Assembly: GCF_013366375.1 (NCBI RefSeq) | Contig: NZ_JABWMJ010000005.1 | Location: forward strand, 304,167-368,166 | Direction of reading: 5' to 3' | Source of the DNA: Rhizobacter koreensis | GTDB lineage: Bacteria; Pseudomonadota; Gammaproteobacteria; Burkholderiales; Burkholderiaceae_C | Length of the DNA: 64,000 nt | Part shown: positions 55,819-63,996 of the stretch, piece by piece | Layout of the letters: each line of letters starts with the position of its first letter | Position numbering within the stretch: the stretch's first letter is position 1 | Translations under genes and position numbers: made by a program | The notes under the pieces: model-generated | The model's database searches: none | What the model saw: only the letters and a program-made list of their open reading frames with translations | What the model was told of the DNA's origin: nothing

Positions 55819-57845
55819 AGCTAGGCACTACGATCTCCGCGGCCGAGGCGGCCGTGTTGCTGGGCACGACATCTCGCGCTGTGCGCAAAGCTTGCCTGCA
55901 CAACCGCTTGGATGCAAAGCTATCGCTAGGACGCGGCGGCTCAGAGTATCGAATTCTTCTCGAGTCGCTGCCGCAAGAGGCGCAACTCCGCTACTGGTTG
56001 CAGCGACTGAGCGCCCAGCCGGCCGCGTCGCGTCGCGAATATCTGCGAGACCTCGGGTTGGCAGAGAGCCTTGAGCGCGAGCTCGCCGGGCTCGCCGGGG
56101 TTACTCGAAAGCAGCGAGCTCAGCCAAGGCCCCTGACGACGCAGGAGGCTACGCAGGCGCGGCTTGCCTTCGAGCAGCTGCCGCCCGGCGTCCAGCGCGA
56201 AGGCGAGCGGCGCATGCGCATCATGCTTGCGCTGCACGACGCACAAGGCCGAACACGCACCGAGCGATATCGCGCGGTGGCGGAGGAATGCGGCGAGTCG
56301 GTCGCGACCCTGCGCCGCTGGTACGCCCGGGTAAGTCACCTGACGCACCACAGCGACTGGATTCCAGCGCTGGCGCCCGCCTGGTGCGGCGGGCGCCCCA
56401 AGGCCGAGCTGAGCAACGACGCGTGGCAGTTCATCCTCAGCGAGTGGAGCGTCCAGTCCAAGCCGGCGCTGCTGCCGATCTATCGACGCGCGGCGGTCGA
56501 GGCAAGTCGACACGGGTGGGAACTTCCTTCCTACAAGACCGTAAAGCGTCGCATCGACGCACTGCCGGCCACCGTCAAGGTACTCAGGAGAGAGGGCAAC
56601 GAGCCCTTCGGAAAGCTGTTCCCCGCTATTCAACGCGACTACTCGACGCTCGGCCTGCACGATATGTGGGTCAGCGACGGGCGCAAGGCTGACGTGTTCT
56701 GCAAGTGGCCCGACGGTTACGTCGGGCGTCCGATCCTGATGGCGTGGCAAGAGCTGCGAACCCGCAAGGTCTTGGGTTGGAGGCTCGGCAAGGTTGAGAA
56801 CGCCGAGCTGACGCGGCTCTCGTTTCGCGACGCGGCGCAGCGCTCCGGAGCGCTCCCGCACGAGGCGCTGCTTGACAACGGCCGGGCTTATGCGTCGAAG
56901 CAAATCACAGGCGGACAGCCCACTCGCAATCGCTTCAAGTTCGACGAGGGCGAGGCGCACGGGCTGCTGACGCTCCTAGGCATCAAGCCTGTGTGGACGA
57001 CGCCTTATCGCGGCCAGTCAAAGCCCATCGAGAGCTACTGGAACACGATTGCCGAGGCGGAGAAGTGCGCTGCCTTCGTGGGCAGCTACTGCGGGAACAA
57101 GCCCGATGCCAAGCCCGAAGATTTCGACCCGCGCAAGGTCGTTCCCATCGAACACTACGCGGCCTTTGTCAGAGAGACGATCGAGGAGAAGAACGCACGG
57201 CCCCACCGCGGCGACAGCATGGACGGGCGCAGCCCCGACGAGCTGTACAGCGAGCTCTTGGGCGTCACGCCCGTGCGGCATCCGACCGAGCAGCAGCTGA
57301 GGCTGTGCCTCTTGGTCGCAGAGCAGGTTCGACTTGACGAGGGCTACGGCCTCACCATTCTTGGCAACCGCTACTGGTGCGAGGCTCTCGCTCACCTCCA
57401 GCACCGAGGACCGTACACCGCTCGCTTTGATCCGAGCGATGCGAACACTCCAGTCGCGGTCTATGACGGCGAGCGGTTCCTGTGCGAAGTCCCGATCACG
57501 CTGCGCGTCGGCTTCCGGGACATGGAGGCAGCCAAGGACCACATGCGCGAGAGGCGCCGCGCGCAACGAGCTGCGAAAGAAGAGGCCGCTGCGATCGCCG
57601 GCATGGAGCGGGCGAAGAGAAGCTGGGAGCAACCGCTCGCAGAGGCTCAGGAGCCCGGCCGTCAACCGACGCCGCCGATACCTCTTCTCGTGCGAACGAG
57701 CCGAGTGCATCGCACCGACCGACCACCGTTGCAGACCGCTGCCGATCGCGAGCGAGAGCTGCAGGAGTTCCGCGCAAAGCGCGACCGCGGCTTGCGACTA
57801 CTACGTGAGGGCGACGAAAGGAAGAAGGCCGCAGGCGGCCTGTGA
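55815..57845 (+). CDS. Mu-type DDE transposase A
   Basis: The 676-residue transposase has an N-terminal DNA-binding region (ISAAEAAVLLGTTSRAVRKAC), an integrase core and a basic C-terminal tail for contact with the B protein. The catalytic triad is Asp288 (VSDGRK), Asp354 (LLDNGRAY) and Glu406 (PIESYWN), with the RNase H-like spacing of this family. The GTG at 55815 overlaps the Ner-like stop; longer frames upstream would run in a shadow. It catalyses integration and replicative transposition. Confidence 0.94.
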   Translation: MKLGTTISAAEAAVLLGTTSRAVRKACLHNRLDAKLSLGRGGSEYRILLESLPQEAQLRYWLQRLSAQPAASRREYLRDLGLAESLERELAGLAGVTRKQRAQPRPLTTQEATQARLAFEQLPPGVQREGERRMRIMLALHDAQGRTRTERYRAVAEECGESVATLRRWYARVSHLTHHSDWIPALAPAWCGGRPKAELSNDAWQFILSEWSVQSKPALLPIYRRAAVEASRHGWELPSYKTVKRRIDALPATVKVLRREGNEPFGKLFPAIQRDYSTLGLHDMWVSDGRKADVFCKWPDGYVGRPILMAWQELRTRKVLGWRLGKVENAELTRLSFRDAAQRSGALPHEALLDNGRAYASKQITGGQPTRNRFKFDEGEAHGLLTLLGIKPVWTTPYRGQSKPIESYWNTIAEAEKCAAFVGSYCGNKPDAKPEDFDPRKVVPIEHYAAFVRETIEEKNARPHRGDSMDGRSPDELYSELLGVTPVRHPTEQQLRLCLLVAEQVRLDEGYGLTILGNRYWCEALAHLQHRGPYTARFDPSDANTPVAVYDGERFLCEVPITLRVGFRDMEAAKDHMRERRRAQRAAKEEAAAIAGMERAKRSWEQPLAEAQEPGRQPTPPIPLLVRTSRVHRTDRPPLQTAADRERELQEFRAKRDRGLRLLREGDERKKAAGGL

Positions 57846-57954
57846 AGGGTGGCCCGGGATGCGTGCACCCCGGGCCGTGCATCGACTAGCGGACCCCTGG
57901 TCTGACGGCGAAATCAGGAGAGCCAGGGGTCAGCTGATCCAGCGAGGAAATTAT

Positions 57955-59013
57955 ATGGACACGGAGCTCAGGCGAAACATCGACAGCAGGGTGCGGCAGG
58001 AGATCGAGGACGCGCTATGGAACGTCCCACCTGGGGCACAGCGCCTCCAGCCGCCGCTCTCGCGAGAAGACGAGCTCGCCGCCGGCGCTGACGACGCGCT
58101 GAAGGCGGAGCAACTGCGCACGTTGCTGCGGGAAATGTGCGACGCGGGCAAGTCCCTCAGGACGCTCGCTGTGGAGACGAAGGTGTCGCACAGCGTCCTG
58201 ACGAAGTGGCTGACCGGGAGCTATCCCGGCGACAACGCCGGCGTACTCGAAAAGCTACGGCGCTGGGAGCACACCAGAAGCGTTTCGCCTGGGGAATTGC
58301 GCTATCCAGGCATGCCTACCTGGGTCCCGACACAGACCGGCCGCGACATCGAGACCGCACTCGCGTTTGCTCAGCGTGAACCGAGCATCTCGGTGATCTT
58401 CGGAGGGGCCGGCGTCGGCAAGACCACTGCTATCCGCCGCTATGCCGAAGAGAACAATAACGTCTGGGTGACGACCAGCAGCCCGGCGCGTGGCTCGATG
58501 GCTGCTGCCCTGAGCGACGTTGCAGACACGTTGGGCATGCGCGGGCTTCCCCAGCGCCCTGACCAGGTCTCACGGGACATCATGCAGGCACTTCGAGGAA
58601 CGGAGGGTCTGCTGATCGTCGACGAAGCGCAGCATCTGAGCGTCGGCGCCCTTGAAGAGCTTCGCTCGATCCACGACTCGTGCGAGATCGGCCTGTGCCT
58701 GAGCGGAAACGACTCCGTGTACTCGAAGATGACCGGTGGCGGGCGGAAGGCTGTCTTTGCCCAGCTCTTCAGCCGCATCGGCTGGCGACTTCCTCTGCGA
58801 GGTCCCACGGCCGCCGACGTGGACGCGATCCTGGATGCGTGGAAGGTGCCCGGCGCCGCCGAGCACGACGTCGCGCGCCGCATCGCCTCGAAGCCTGGCG
58901 GGCTGCGCGGCCTGTTCCAGGTGCTGAGGCAAGCACGCATCGCTGCGGCCGGTGCGCCGGTTACGGCGCAGCTGATGAGCATGGCTTGGCGTGATCTCGG
59001 AGGTGACGCATGA
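57955..59013 (+). CDS. Mu B-type AAA+ ATP-binding protein
   Basis: The 352-residue protein activates the transposase and selects target DNA. A helix-turn-helix-like N-terminal part (LRTLAVETKVSHSVLTKWLTGSYPGDN, about 65-91) precedes the ATPase domain with Walker A GGAGVGKTT (150-158) and Walker B LLIVDEAQH. A conserved GGLRGLFQVLRQARIAA segment is near the end. GAGGAAATT precedes the ATG at 57955, and 109 bases separate it from the transposase gene. Confidence 0.93.
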   Translation: MDTELRRNIDSRVRQEIEDALWNVPPGAQRLQPPLSREDELAAGADDALKAEQLRTLLREMCDAGKSLRTLAVETKVSHSVLTKWLTGSYPGDNAGVLEKLRRWEHTRSVSPGELRYPGMPTWVPTQTGRDIETALAFAQREPSISVIFGGAGVGKTTAIRRYAEENNNVWVTTSSPARGSMAAALSDVADTLGMRGLPQRPDQVSRDIMQALRGTEGLLIVDEAQHLSVGALEELRSIHDSCEIGLCLSGNDSVYSKMTGGGRKAVFAQLFSRIGWRLPLRGPTAADVDAILDAWKVPGAAEHDVARRIASKPGGLRGLFQVLRQARIAAAGAPVTAQLMSMAWRDLGGDA

Positions 59014-59471
59014 GCTCGCACCCGGTTCCCCATCTCTTCGACGCCGAGCAGCTCGTTGATCGCGCCATCAGGGGACAGCTCCTGCCGCCCTCGCAGCGCG
59101 ACTGGGCGCTGGCGCTCGCAGCCATCGATCCAGTTCTCTTCAGCTCGTACCTACGCACAGCTCAGGTGCTCGAGTCATCCCGTCGCGAACGAGAGCAACT
59201 CGTCGATCGCGCCATCAGAGGCCAGCTCTTGCTGCCCTTACATCGTGACTGGGCGCTCGCGCTTGCTGAGGCCGACCCGGAGGGCTTCAGCGCATACCTG
59301 CGCGACCGTCACGAGGCGCTCGGCTCGTCCGGCAGTGGCACGCGCGCGGCACTGGATCAAGCGACTGCGGACCAACCCGCGCGCGTCTCGCTCCGCCCGC
59401 GACGTGCGGTGCGCCGAGCGACGGAGCCGAGGAGGTCTGAGTCCAATCCCGGAGGACCCCAGGCCCGATAG
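59010..59471 (+). CDS. Early phage protein with two copies of a phage-protease-tail-like motif
   Basis: The 153-residue protein has two 25-residue repeats (residues 13-37 and 62-86) that match at 22 positions: EQLVDRAIRGQLL, then RDWALALA. Each is followed by a dP..FS.YL segment. The motif resembles the tail of Mu-type phage proteases, in which AI..G.I.PA.R.WAL..A..DP..F is common. No protease core is present. The start overlaps the B gene stop (ATGA). A basic, Arg/Pro-rich tail follows. Function unknown. Confidence 0.7.
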   Translation: MSSHPVPHLFDAEQLVDRAIRGQLLPPSQRDWALALAAIDPVLFSSYLRTAQVLESSRREREQLVDRAIRGQLLLPLHRDWALALAEADPEGFSAYLRDRHEALGSSGSGTRAALDQATADQPARVSLRPRRAVRRATEPRRSESNPGGPQAR

Positions 59472-59480
59472 GAGAGCGAC

Positions 59481-60065
59481 GTGAGCAGCAGGCGGAATCC
59501 TTCGAAGGCGCGCGAGTTGGCGGCAGCAACGCGAGCCGTGCTGCGGCATACCCCGCATGGCAAGAAGTCTCAGATCACGGAGCGCGCGGCGAGAGCGCTC
59601 GGCTGCAGTCGGGCAACGCTCTACCGCAAGATGCCCCCCGATCCTCTGAAGATCGAGCGGCTCGTCGACCAGGCGATCCTGAAGGGGCGCCTCCTGGCCG
59701 ATCAGCGCGCGTGGGCCCTGTCGTTTGCGCGGGTGGATGCGCCCAGCCTGCGCTCGGCGCTGAAGAGCGGAGCGCTCCCTGCAGCAACCCCGGTGCTGCT
59801 CAGCGCACGAGAGGGCGCGCTGCTCGATGCATTCCGGCGAGCACCGTTCGCGACGCAACTCGAGATCGAGAGCAAAGCGGCGGCGTCAAGCATCGAAGGG
59901 GAAGCGGCCGCCAAGCCTGGTGACGGAGCGCCTAGGGTCGGGCATCGGTCTGGTAGTCCAGCCACGCGGCGCGGCACCGGAAGCGCGAAGGCGCGGCAGC
60001 GGAAGGGCCGTGCGCAGACCGAACGCGGCGCAGCTCCGATCACGAGCGCAGCGCGCAAGTCATGA
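59481..60065 (+). CDS. Early phage HTH protein with one copy of the same tail-like motif
   Basis: The 194-residue protein has an N-terminal helix-turn-helix (QITERAARALGCSRATLYRKM, about 31-51), then a third copy of the motif (ERLVDQAILKGRLL, then RAWAL and VDAPSLRSAL), and a long low-complexity basic C-terminus. GGAGAG precedes the GTG start by four bases. It likely binds DNA. Its shared motif with the upstream gene suggests the two act together or arose by duplication. Confidence 0.7.
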   Translation: MSSRRNPSKARELAAATRAVLRHTPHGKKSQITERAARALGCSRATLYRKMPPDPLKIERLVDQAILKGRLLADQRAWALSFARVDAPSLRSALKSGALPAATPVLLSAREGALLDAFRRAPFATQLEIESKAAASSIEGEAAAKPGDGAPRVGHRSGSPATRRGTGSAKARQRKGRAQTERGAAPITSAARKS

Positions 60066-60253
60066 AGCCGCGCCTGCGCCTCGTTCATCAACGGCAGAGC
60101 TTCATCGGCCGAGTGGCCGCAATGTGCAGGCGGGCTCGCGACTTGGCGTGCTCGGTGGTTGCTCCTCGGACTCAGGCATCAAGACCCGATCCTGTTCGAA
60201 AGGCGACGTACGACCCGCGCCCGTTCCGCAGTGGCAAGAAGCCCAAGCGATGA
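60062..60253 (+). CDS. Small basic phage protein
   Basis: The 63-residue basic protein has no known domain. Its ATG overlaps the stop of the previous gene (ATGA), and its stop overlaps an ATG of the next frame, the coupling used across this early operon. A Cys at position 22 and a Lys/Arg-rich end are the only features. It may be a real early gene or a coupling frame. Confidence 0.5.
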   Translation: MKPRLRLVHQRQSFIGRVAAMCRRARDLACSVVAPRTQASRPDPVRKATYDPRPFRSGKKPKR

Positions 60254-60276
60254 GGCTGGAAATCAGGGGAGCAGCG

Positions 60277-60765
60277 ATGACACACGTCGGACACCGAACG
60301 AAGCATCTCCAGCCGAGCACCATCTCCAGTGGCGAGCAGGCACGACCAGCTCTCCGGGCTCAGAAGCTCGCGCTCGTTCACGTCGCGCTCAAGCAGACTG
60401 GGTTGAGCGAGGCGGAGTACCGGGAGCTGCTGCGAAGAAGCGGCGGGGTCAGTAGCGCAAAGGAGCTCAGCGAAACAGGCTTTCGGCAGGTGATGCTCGC
60501 CTTCGAGCAGCTTGGCTTCGTCCAGCGCACTCGGAAGCACTTCGGCGCGCGTGCCGGCATGGCGACGCCGGCCCAGCTGGTGACCATCCGCCGGATGTGG
60601 TCGAAGTGGTCGAATGTGGGAGACGACGCGTCGCTGAATCGCTGGATCGCTGGCCGGTTTGGCATCAGTGCTCTGCGGTTCGCCGACGTTGGAACCGCAC
60701 AACGCTGCATAGAAGCGCTCAAGGCGATGCTGCGGCGTGCGGCCGCCGACGAAAGCGCAAGCTAG
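60277..60765 (+). CDS. GemA/gp16-like phage protein (DUF1018)
   Basis: The 162-residue protein matches the Mu gp16/GemA family in outline: KLALVHVALKQTGLSEAEYRELLRRSGGVSSAKEL, then a central region, then ATPAQLVTIRRMWSKWSNVGD and FGISALRFADVGTAQRCIEAL. GemA alters host DNA topology and gene expression in Mu. The ATG at 60277 is chosen because GGGGAG lies before it; an in-frame ATG at 60250 overlaps the previous stop and would add nine residues. Confidence 0.75.
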   Translation: MTHVGHRTKHLQPSTISSGEQARPALRAQKLALVHVALKQTGLSEAEYRELLRRSGGVSSAKELSETGFRQVMLAFEQLGFVQRTRKHFGARAGMATPAQLVTIRRMWSKWSNVGDDASLNRWIAGRFGISALRFADVGTAQRCIEALKAMLRRAAADESAS

Positions 60766-60797
60766 GCTCAGCTAAGCGCTCCGTTCACGAGCGAAGC

Positions 60798-61406
60798 TCA
60801 GTGGCCGGTGCGGCTGCGCTCCTGGGCCTCCTCGAGCTGCTGCCGCATTCGCTGCACCTTGTCGTACACGGTTGCCATTCGAAAAACGTGCATCGTCGCC
60901 GCGAGGGTCGAGGTCAGCGCGTACAGGAATAGCCCGAACCCGACGCAACCACCCAGGAGGTTCAGCCAAGGGAGCGCGCGGGCGATCGGCTCCGGCCAAG
61001 GCACATAGACCCACCATGCCTTGGCTAAGAGCGCTGCGAGTAAGGCCGCGCACTGCATGACGATGAAGTGGACGAAGGCACCGCAAACCACAACGAAGAG
61101 GGTCGGCTCGTCAGGAGCGTCCGGGTCGGTCGCGACGAGCGTGCGCTTGAACTGCTCGTCGCCGAAACCCATGAACATCGCGAAGCCGCCGAGGGTAAAC
61201 CCGAGCAGGTTCGGCAGGACGCTGATCACGGTGTCCCACCACAGCGGAGCCGACCAGTAGGGATACGCAAACGCCGTCAGCACGAGCGCCAGGTGAAGGT
61301 AAGGGGAGCGCACCAGCGCCCGCACGCCACCATAGGCATGCCAGTAGACGGCGAAGTTCTCACGAACGTCCCGATACATGGACTTGCTGTCGGCGTCGGA
61401 AGTCAC
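60798..61406 (-). CDS. Four-helix inner-membrane protein of the prophage cargo pair
   Basis: The 202-residue protein has four predicted membrane helices (about 36-50, 57-79, 103-129 and 146-172) and a short C-terminal coiled coil (YDKVQRMRQQLEEAQERS). No known family was recognised. It begins with a GTG four bases after the stop of the DUF4747 gene, so the two form a unit. It runs opposite to the phage early genes, as cargo genes in Mu-like phages do. The pairing of a soluble protein with a membrane protein is common among defence and exclusion systems, but this is inference. Confidence 0.7.
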   Translation of the reverse strand: MTSDADSKSMYRDVRENFAVYWHAYGGVRALVRSPYLHLALVLTAFAYPYWSAPLWWDTVISVLPNLLGFTLGGFAMFMGFGDEQFKRTLVATDPDAPDEPTLFVVVCGAFVHFIVMQCAALLAALLAKAWWVYVPWPEPIARALPWLNLLGGCVGFGLFLYALTSTLAATMHVFRMATVYDKVQRMRQQLEEAQERSRTGH

Positions 61407-61410
61407 AGGC

Positions 61411-62265
61411 TCACTGGCCGAGCTTGTTGTCGGCGGCCCGCCCCAACACCTGGAACGTGGTCTCGAGTTCCTCGTCGAGCAGCACCGGCTCCAGCAACGG
61501 CCGGCTGTCGGTCGAGTCGTCGAACCGCATGTTGTTCTCGTCGCGCCCCTGAACGCGCACCTTGCCGTTGGTCGCAGCGACCACGGCTAGCTCGGCCGTA
61601 TCGCGATCCGGAGTCAAGGTCTGACCCGCCTCTGCGACGAGCTCCTGCGTCATCTTTCGAGCATTCTGGGCTTCTAGTCGCTCCAGGAAGCGTCGCGCGA
61701 CCGCTCCCACGTCATCCGGATTGGGCCTCTTGAGCTCGATCTCGAGGCGACTCAGCACGGGAATGGAAAGCATGCGATCGAGCGCACCCACCTCGGGCAC
61801 CGCGGTGACCTCGAGCGGTGGAGCACCTGCCGTAGCTGCGGCCTGGTTGAGCAGGTTCTCGAGGAACCGGACGGCCACAGCGGGCGCCATGTGATTGGCC
61901 CGATCATGGGCGACGTAGTAGAGCATGTGGCTCTCGGGCCTGAAGTCGAAGGGGAACTGCTGCAGGTGCGGCAGCAGGTGGGCCGGAATCTCAATCTTCT
62001 CAAGTTCCTCGTCAGTAGCCTGCTCCTGCGTCATGCTGTTGAACCACGGCTCGTTCGGATCGATCTTCACGAACCTGTAGATCACGCCGGTGAGCCGGTC
62101 AGGCAGTTCCGACGTGTACAAGGTACCGAGCAGCATGGCTCGGAGCGAGCCTTGCCGCAGCGTGCGCTTCATGCGGTAGGCGGCTTCGAACACGCGAACG
62201 TACTGCGCAGCCGAGTGCGGCTGATGCATCGCGATGTTGATGGCGGCCAGCTGGATCGTTCTCAA
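61411..62265 (-). CDS. DUF4747-family protein of the prophage cargo pair
   Basis: The 284-residue soluble protein reads, from the TTG start at 62265, RTIQLAAINIAMHQPHSAAQYV, then AAYRMKRTLRQGS, GVIYRFVKIDPNEPWF and FPFDFRPESHMLYYVAHD. The pattern resembles DUF4747, a small phage- and island-borne family without known function. The TTG is preferred because GGAGG lies six bases upstream; a TTG six codons earlier has no such site. It forms an operon with the membrane protein downstream. No nuclease or nucleotide-binding motif was seen. Confidence 0.68.
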   Translation of the reverse strand: MRTIQLAAINIAMHQPHSAAQYVRVFEAAYRMKRTLRQGSLRAMLLGTLYTSELPDRLTGVIYRFVKIDPNEPWFNSMTQEQATDEELEKIEIPAHLLPHLQQFPFDFRPESHMLYYVAHDRANHMAPAVAVRFLENLLNQAAATAGAPPLEVTAVPEVGALDRMLSIPVLSRLEIELKRPNPDDVGAVARRFLERLEAQNARKMTQELVAEAGQTLTPDRDTAELAVVAATNGKVRVQGRDENNMRFDDSTDSRPLLEPVLLDEELETTFQVLGRAADNKLGQ

Positions 62266-62430
62266 GGATTCCCTCCGGTGCAACTGCCCCTTGCCTCCCC
62301 GGCGAGCAGGGCCGCCGGATCATCTCATCGGAGCTGCATTGACTCGAGGAGGCATCCACGGGACATTCCCGTAGGGCGCGCCCCGCCGCGTTGCTCGACG
62401 CTTTTCCACCGCAGGAACCCACGTCCGCGT
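62266..62430. promoter_or_regulatory. Divergent promoter region of the cargo pair
   Basis: The 165 bases between the DUF4747 start and the next rightward frame hold no gene and must contain the minus-strand promoter of the cargo pair. GGAGG at about 62272-62276 (minus strand) is its ribosome site. No clear -10/-35 pair or operator is evident by eye. Confidence 0.4.
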
Positions 62431-62899
62431 ATGCCCGCTGTTGCCAAGCTCTCGACCAGCCCCCTGAAGAACACGCGGCTCCTGCGCCGCGCCGGCAAGA
62501 AGCTGGGCATGCCGGGCGCCGGGCGCCGAACGGATCGGCGCGCGCGTGAGGGAGCTGCAGGCGGTGCAAGCCGCGCAGCCACTGCCGGCCCGGCCGGCGC
62601 TGCTCGCGCGGCTCAGCCCCGAGCTGCTCGACGCCTGCGGCGTGGCCAGGCGCGCCGATCTCGAGAGCGTCGGAGCGCCGGCGTTGATCAGCCCGGCCGG
62701 CGTGCTAGCGGGCTCGATCGCCGCGCTGCCGGCCGCGGAGCTCCTCGAGCTTCCAGGATCGATGGGCGCGCTGCGGACCCCGCTCCAGGAGCCGAGCGGC
62801 GCGGGACCGCTTCGGCGGGAGCCGATTAGAGGCCCTACAAGGCCCGATCTCGCTTTCGGGCCACCCTGGCCCTACGGGAGCGCCAGACCCCCCGATTGA
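62431..62899 (+). pseudogene. Frameshifted phage hypothetical gene
   Basis: Two frames with strong G/C third-position bias follow each other. The first starts at ATG 62431 and reads well to GKKLGMPGA; the second reads on from about 62522 as GAERIGARVRELQ and continues to 62899. They join if one G is removed in the GGGCGCCGGGCGCC tract near 62517-62525. So a single gene with a one-base frameshift (or a sequencing error) is likely. The product has no known domain; the last 35 residues look less protein-like. Confidence 0.45.
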
Positions 62900-63063
62900 A
62901 CGTTTTTGCACAGCGCGCCGGGGCTGTTCGCTTGAGCGGCGGGCAATCAACCGCGCCAACTGCTGGCCGCTGCGCGAGTCGGACCCGCGCGGATTCCATT
63001 GAACTGGTTCAGCTGTGCCGGGTCGGTCACTGAGCCGACTATTCCGGGGTGAACCAGGCTCGG

Positions 63064-63423
63064 ATGACGACGACGCTGCAACCGCTTCCGCACCTGGTGG
63101 CGATTGCGCAGCGCGCGCTGCAACAAGCCGGCATGGCCGAAGGCCGCGCCGCTCAGCTGGCCGACAAGGTGGTCGAAGCGTTCCGCCAGGAGTTCAACGG
63201 CCATCACCTCTACATCCCGAGCAGCCGCCAGCGGGTCACCAAGGCCGAGCGCGCGCTCGAGGCGACGTTGCTGAAGGACCAGGGCCTCACCGTCGACCAG
63301 ATCCGGCTGCGCATGCGCTGCTCGCGGCACTACGTGCAATGCCTGCTCTCGATCGAGCGCAAGCGCCTTGCCGCGGAGGCCGCCTCGAGCGGCGGCGCGC
63401 GGCCAATCACCCCGAGGAATTGA
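63064..63423 (+). CDS. Mor-family transcription activator
   Basis: The 119-residue protein matches the Mu Mor/C activator family: a dimerisation part (LADKVVEAFRQEFNGHHLYIP), then a helix-turn-helix (LTVDQIRLRMRCSRHYVQCLLS). Mor activates the middle promoter in Mu. The ATG at 63064 is used; an in-frame GTG 15 bases upstream is possible. It marks the early-to-middle switch of the phage. Confidence 0.78.
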   Translation: MTTTLQPLPHLVAIAQRALQQAGMAEGRAAQLADKVVEAFRQEFNGHHLYIPSSRQRVTKAERALEATLLKDQGLTVDQIRLRMRCSRHYVQCLLSIERKRLAAEAASSGGARPITPRN

Positions 63424-63425
63424 AC

Positions 63426-63899
63426 ATGGCAACGAACAAGCAACGCACCGGAGCCGATGGCACCGCGCCGACCGCAGCTGCGGCGATCAACGTGAGCGCG
63501 GCCGTGCAGGCCGCGAACTTGGTGAAGGAAACGCTCGCGGCGCTCACGCGCAGGCGGGACGAGCTCACCGCCGAAAAGGAGCGCCTCACCGCGCGAAACG
63601 CGGAGCTGTGGCGGATGCCCATCGTCGGCGCGGAGGCACTCGCGTTCGTCCAGAGCAGCATCGACATGCTCGCCGCGGAGTTCGTGCCGTCGATCGCCTG
63701 GTCGAAGATGCTCGCGCAGTTTGCGCGCCCTTCCGGCCGCCGGGCCGTCGATGGCGACACCGCCTTGCCGCTCAACCTTGCCGATCTGCACATGGTGAGC
63801 GGGACGCGTCGCGTCTCGGGCAGCTCAGCCGCGACGGGTCTTCGGGGCGTGCTCGGGGTGGAGACGCTCGGCCTGCTTGCGTATTTCAGCCCATCGTAG
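63426..63899 (+). CDS. Phage hypothetical protein, 3' end cut by IS-like repeats
   Basis: The open frame gives 157 residues. A coiled-coil stretch (LAALTRRRDELTAEKERLTARNAELWRM, about 38-65) is followed by a helical part and a loose Gly/Ser-rich end. The last residues (YFSPS and the TAG) come from the repeat array, so the natural C-terminus is lost. GAGGA precedes the ATG by seven bases, and the gene follows the Mor gene after two bases. Function unknown. Confidence 0.6.
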   Translation: MATNKQRTGADGTAPTAAAAINVSAAVQAANLVKETLAALTRRRDELTAEKERLTARNAELWRMPIVGAEALAFVQSSIDMLAAEFVPSIAWSKMLAQFARPSGRRAVDGDTALPLNLADLHMVSGTRRVSGSSAATGLRGVLGVETLGLLAYFSPS

Positions 63900-63996
63900 A
63901 CGCTCGTTTCAGCCGATCGTAGACGGCGTTTCAGCCGAACGTGGACGCCATTTCAAGCTGATCGTGGACGACGTTTCAGCCTGATCGTGGACGATT
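63884..63996. repeat. Five tandem 22-23 bp repeats, likely end of an IS21-family element
   Basis: Units start at 63884, 63907, 63929, 63951 and 63974. Each has the form TTTCAGCC(G)ATCGTGGACG and then two to four variable bases. Read backwards this is CGTCCACGATC-GGCTGAAA, the type of multiple terminal repeat seen at the ends of IS21-family elements. The array begins inside the end of a phage gene and continues toward the window edge, so the transposase genes (istA/istB) should lie beyond. No inverted terminus or target duplication can be seen. Confidence 0.55.

Larger units (their letters stand above)
54558..63880. mobile_element. Left part of a Mu/BcepMu-like transposable prophage
   Basis: From about 54558 (TGACGGGGGACAG) the window holds a repressor on the minus strand, a Ner-like protein, MuA transposase, MuB ATPase, small early genes, a GemA-like protein and a Mor activator, in the order expected for the left arm of a Mu-like phage. 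Repeated 15-base sites near 54566-54855 fit the left end. The right arm is beyond the window and the last gene is cut by a likely IS21-type end at about 63880. A minus-strand cargo pair lies at 60.8-62.3 kb. The exact left terminus and target duplication are not proven. Confidence 0.82.

Noticed and set aside
63884..63996. CRISPR array at the right edge
   Set aside because: The units are direct and back-to-back with only two to four variable bases between cores, so there are no spacers.
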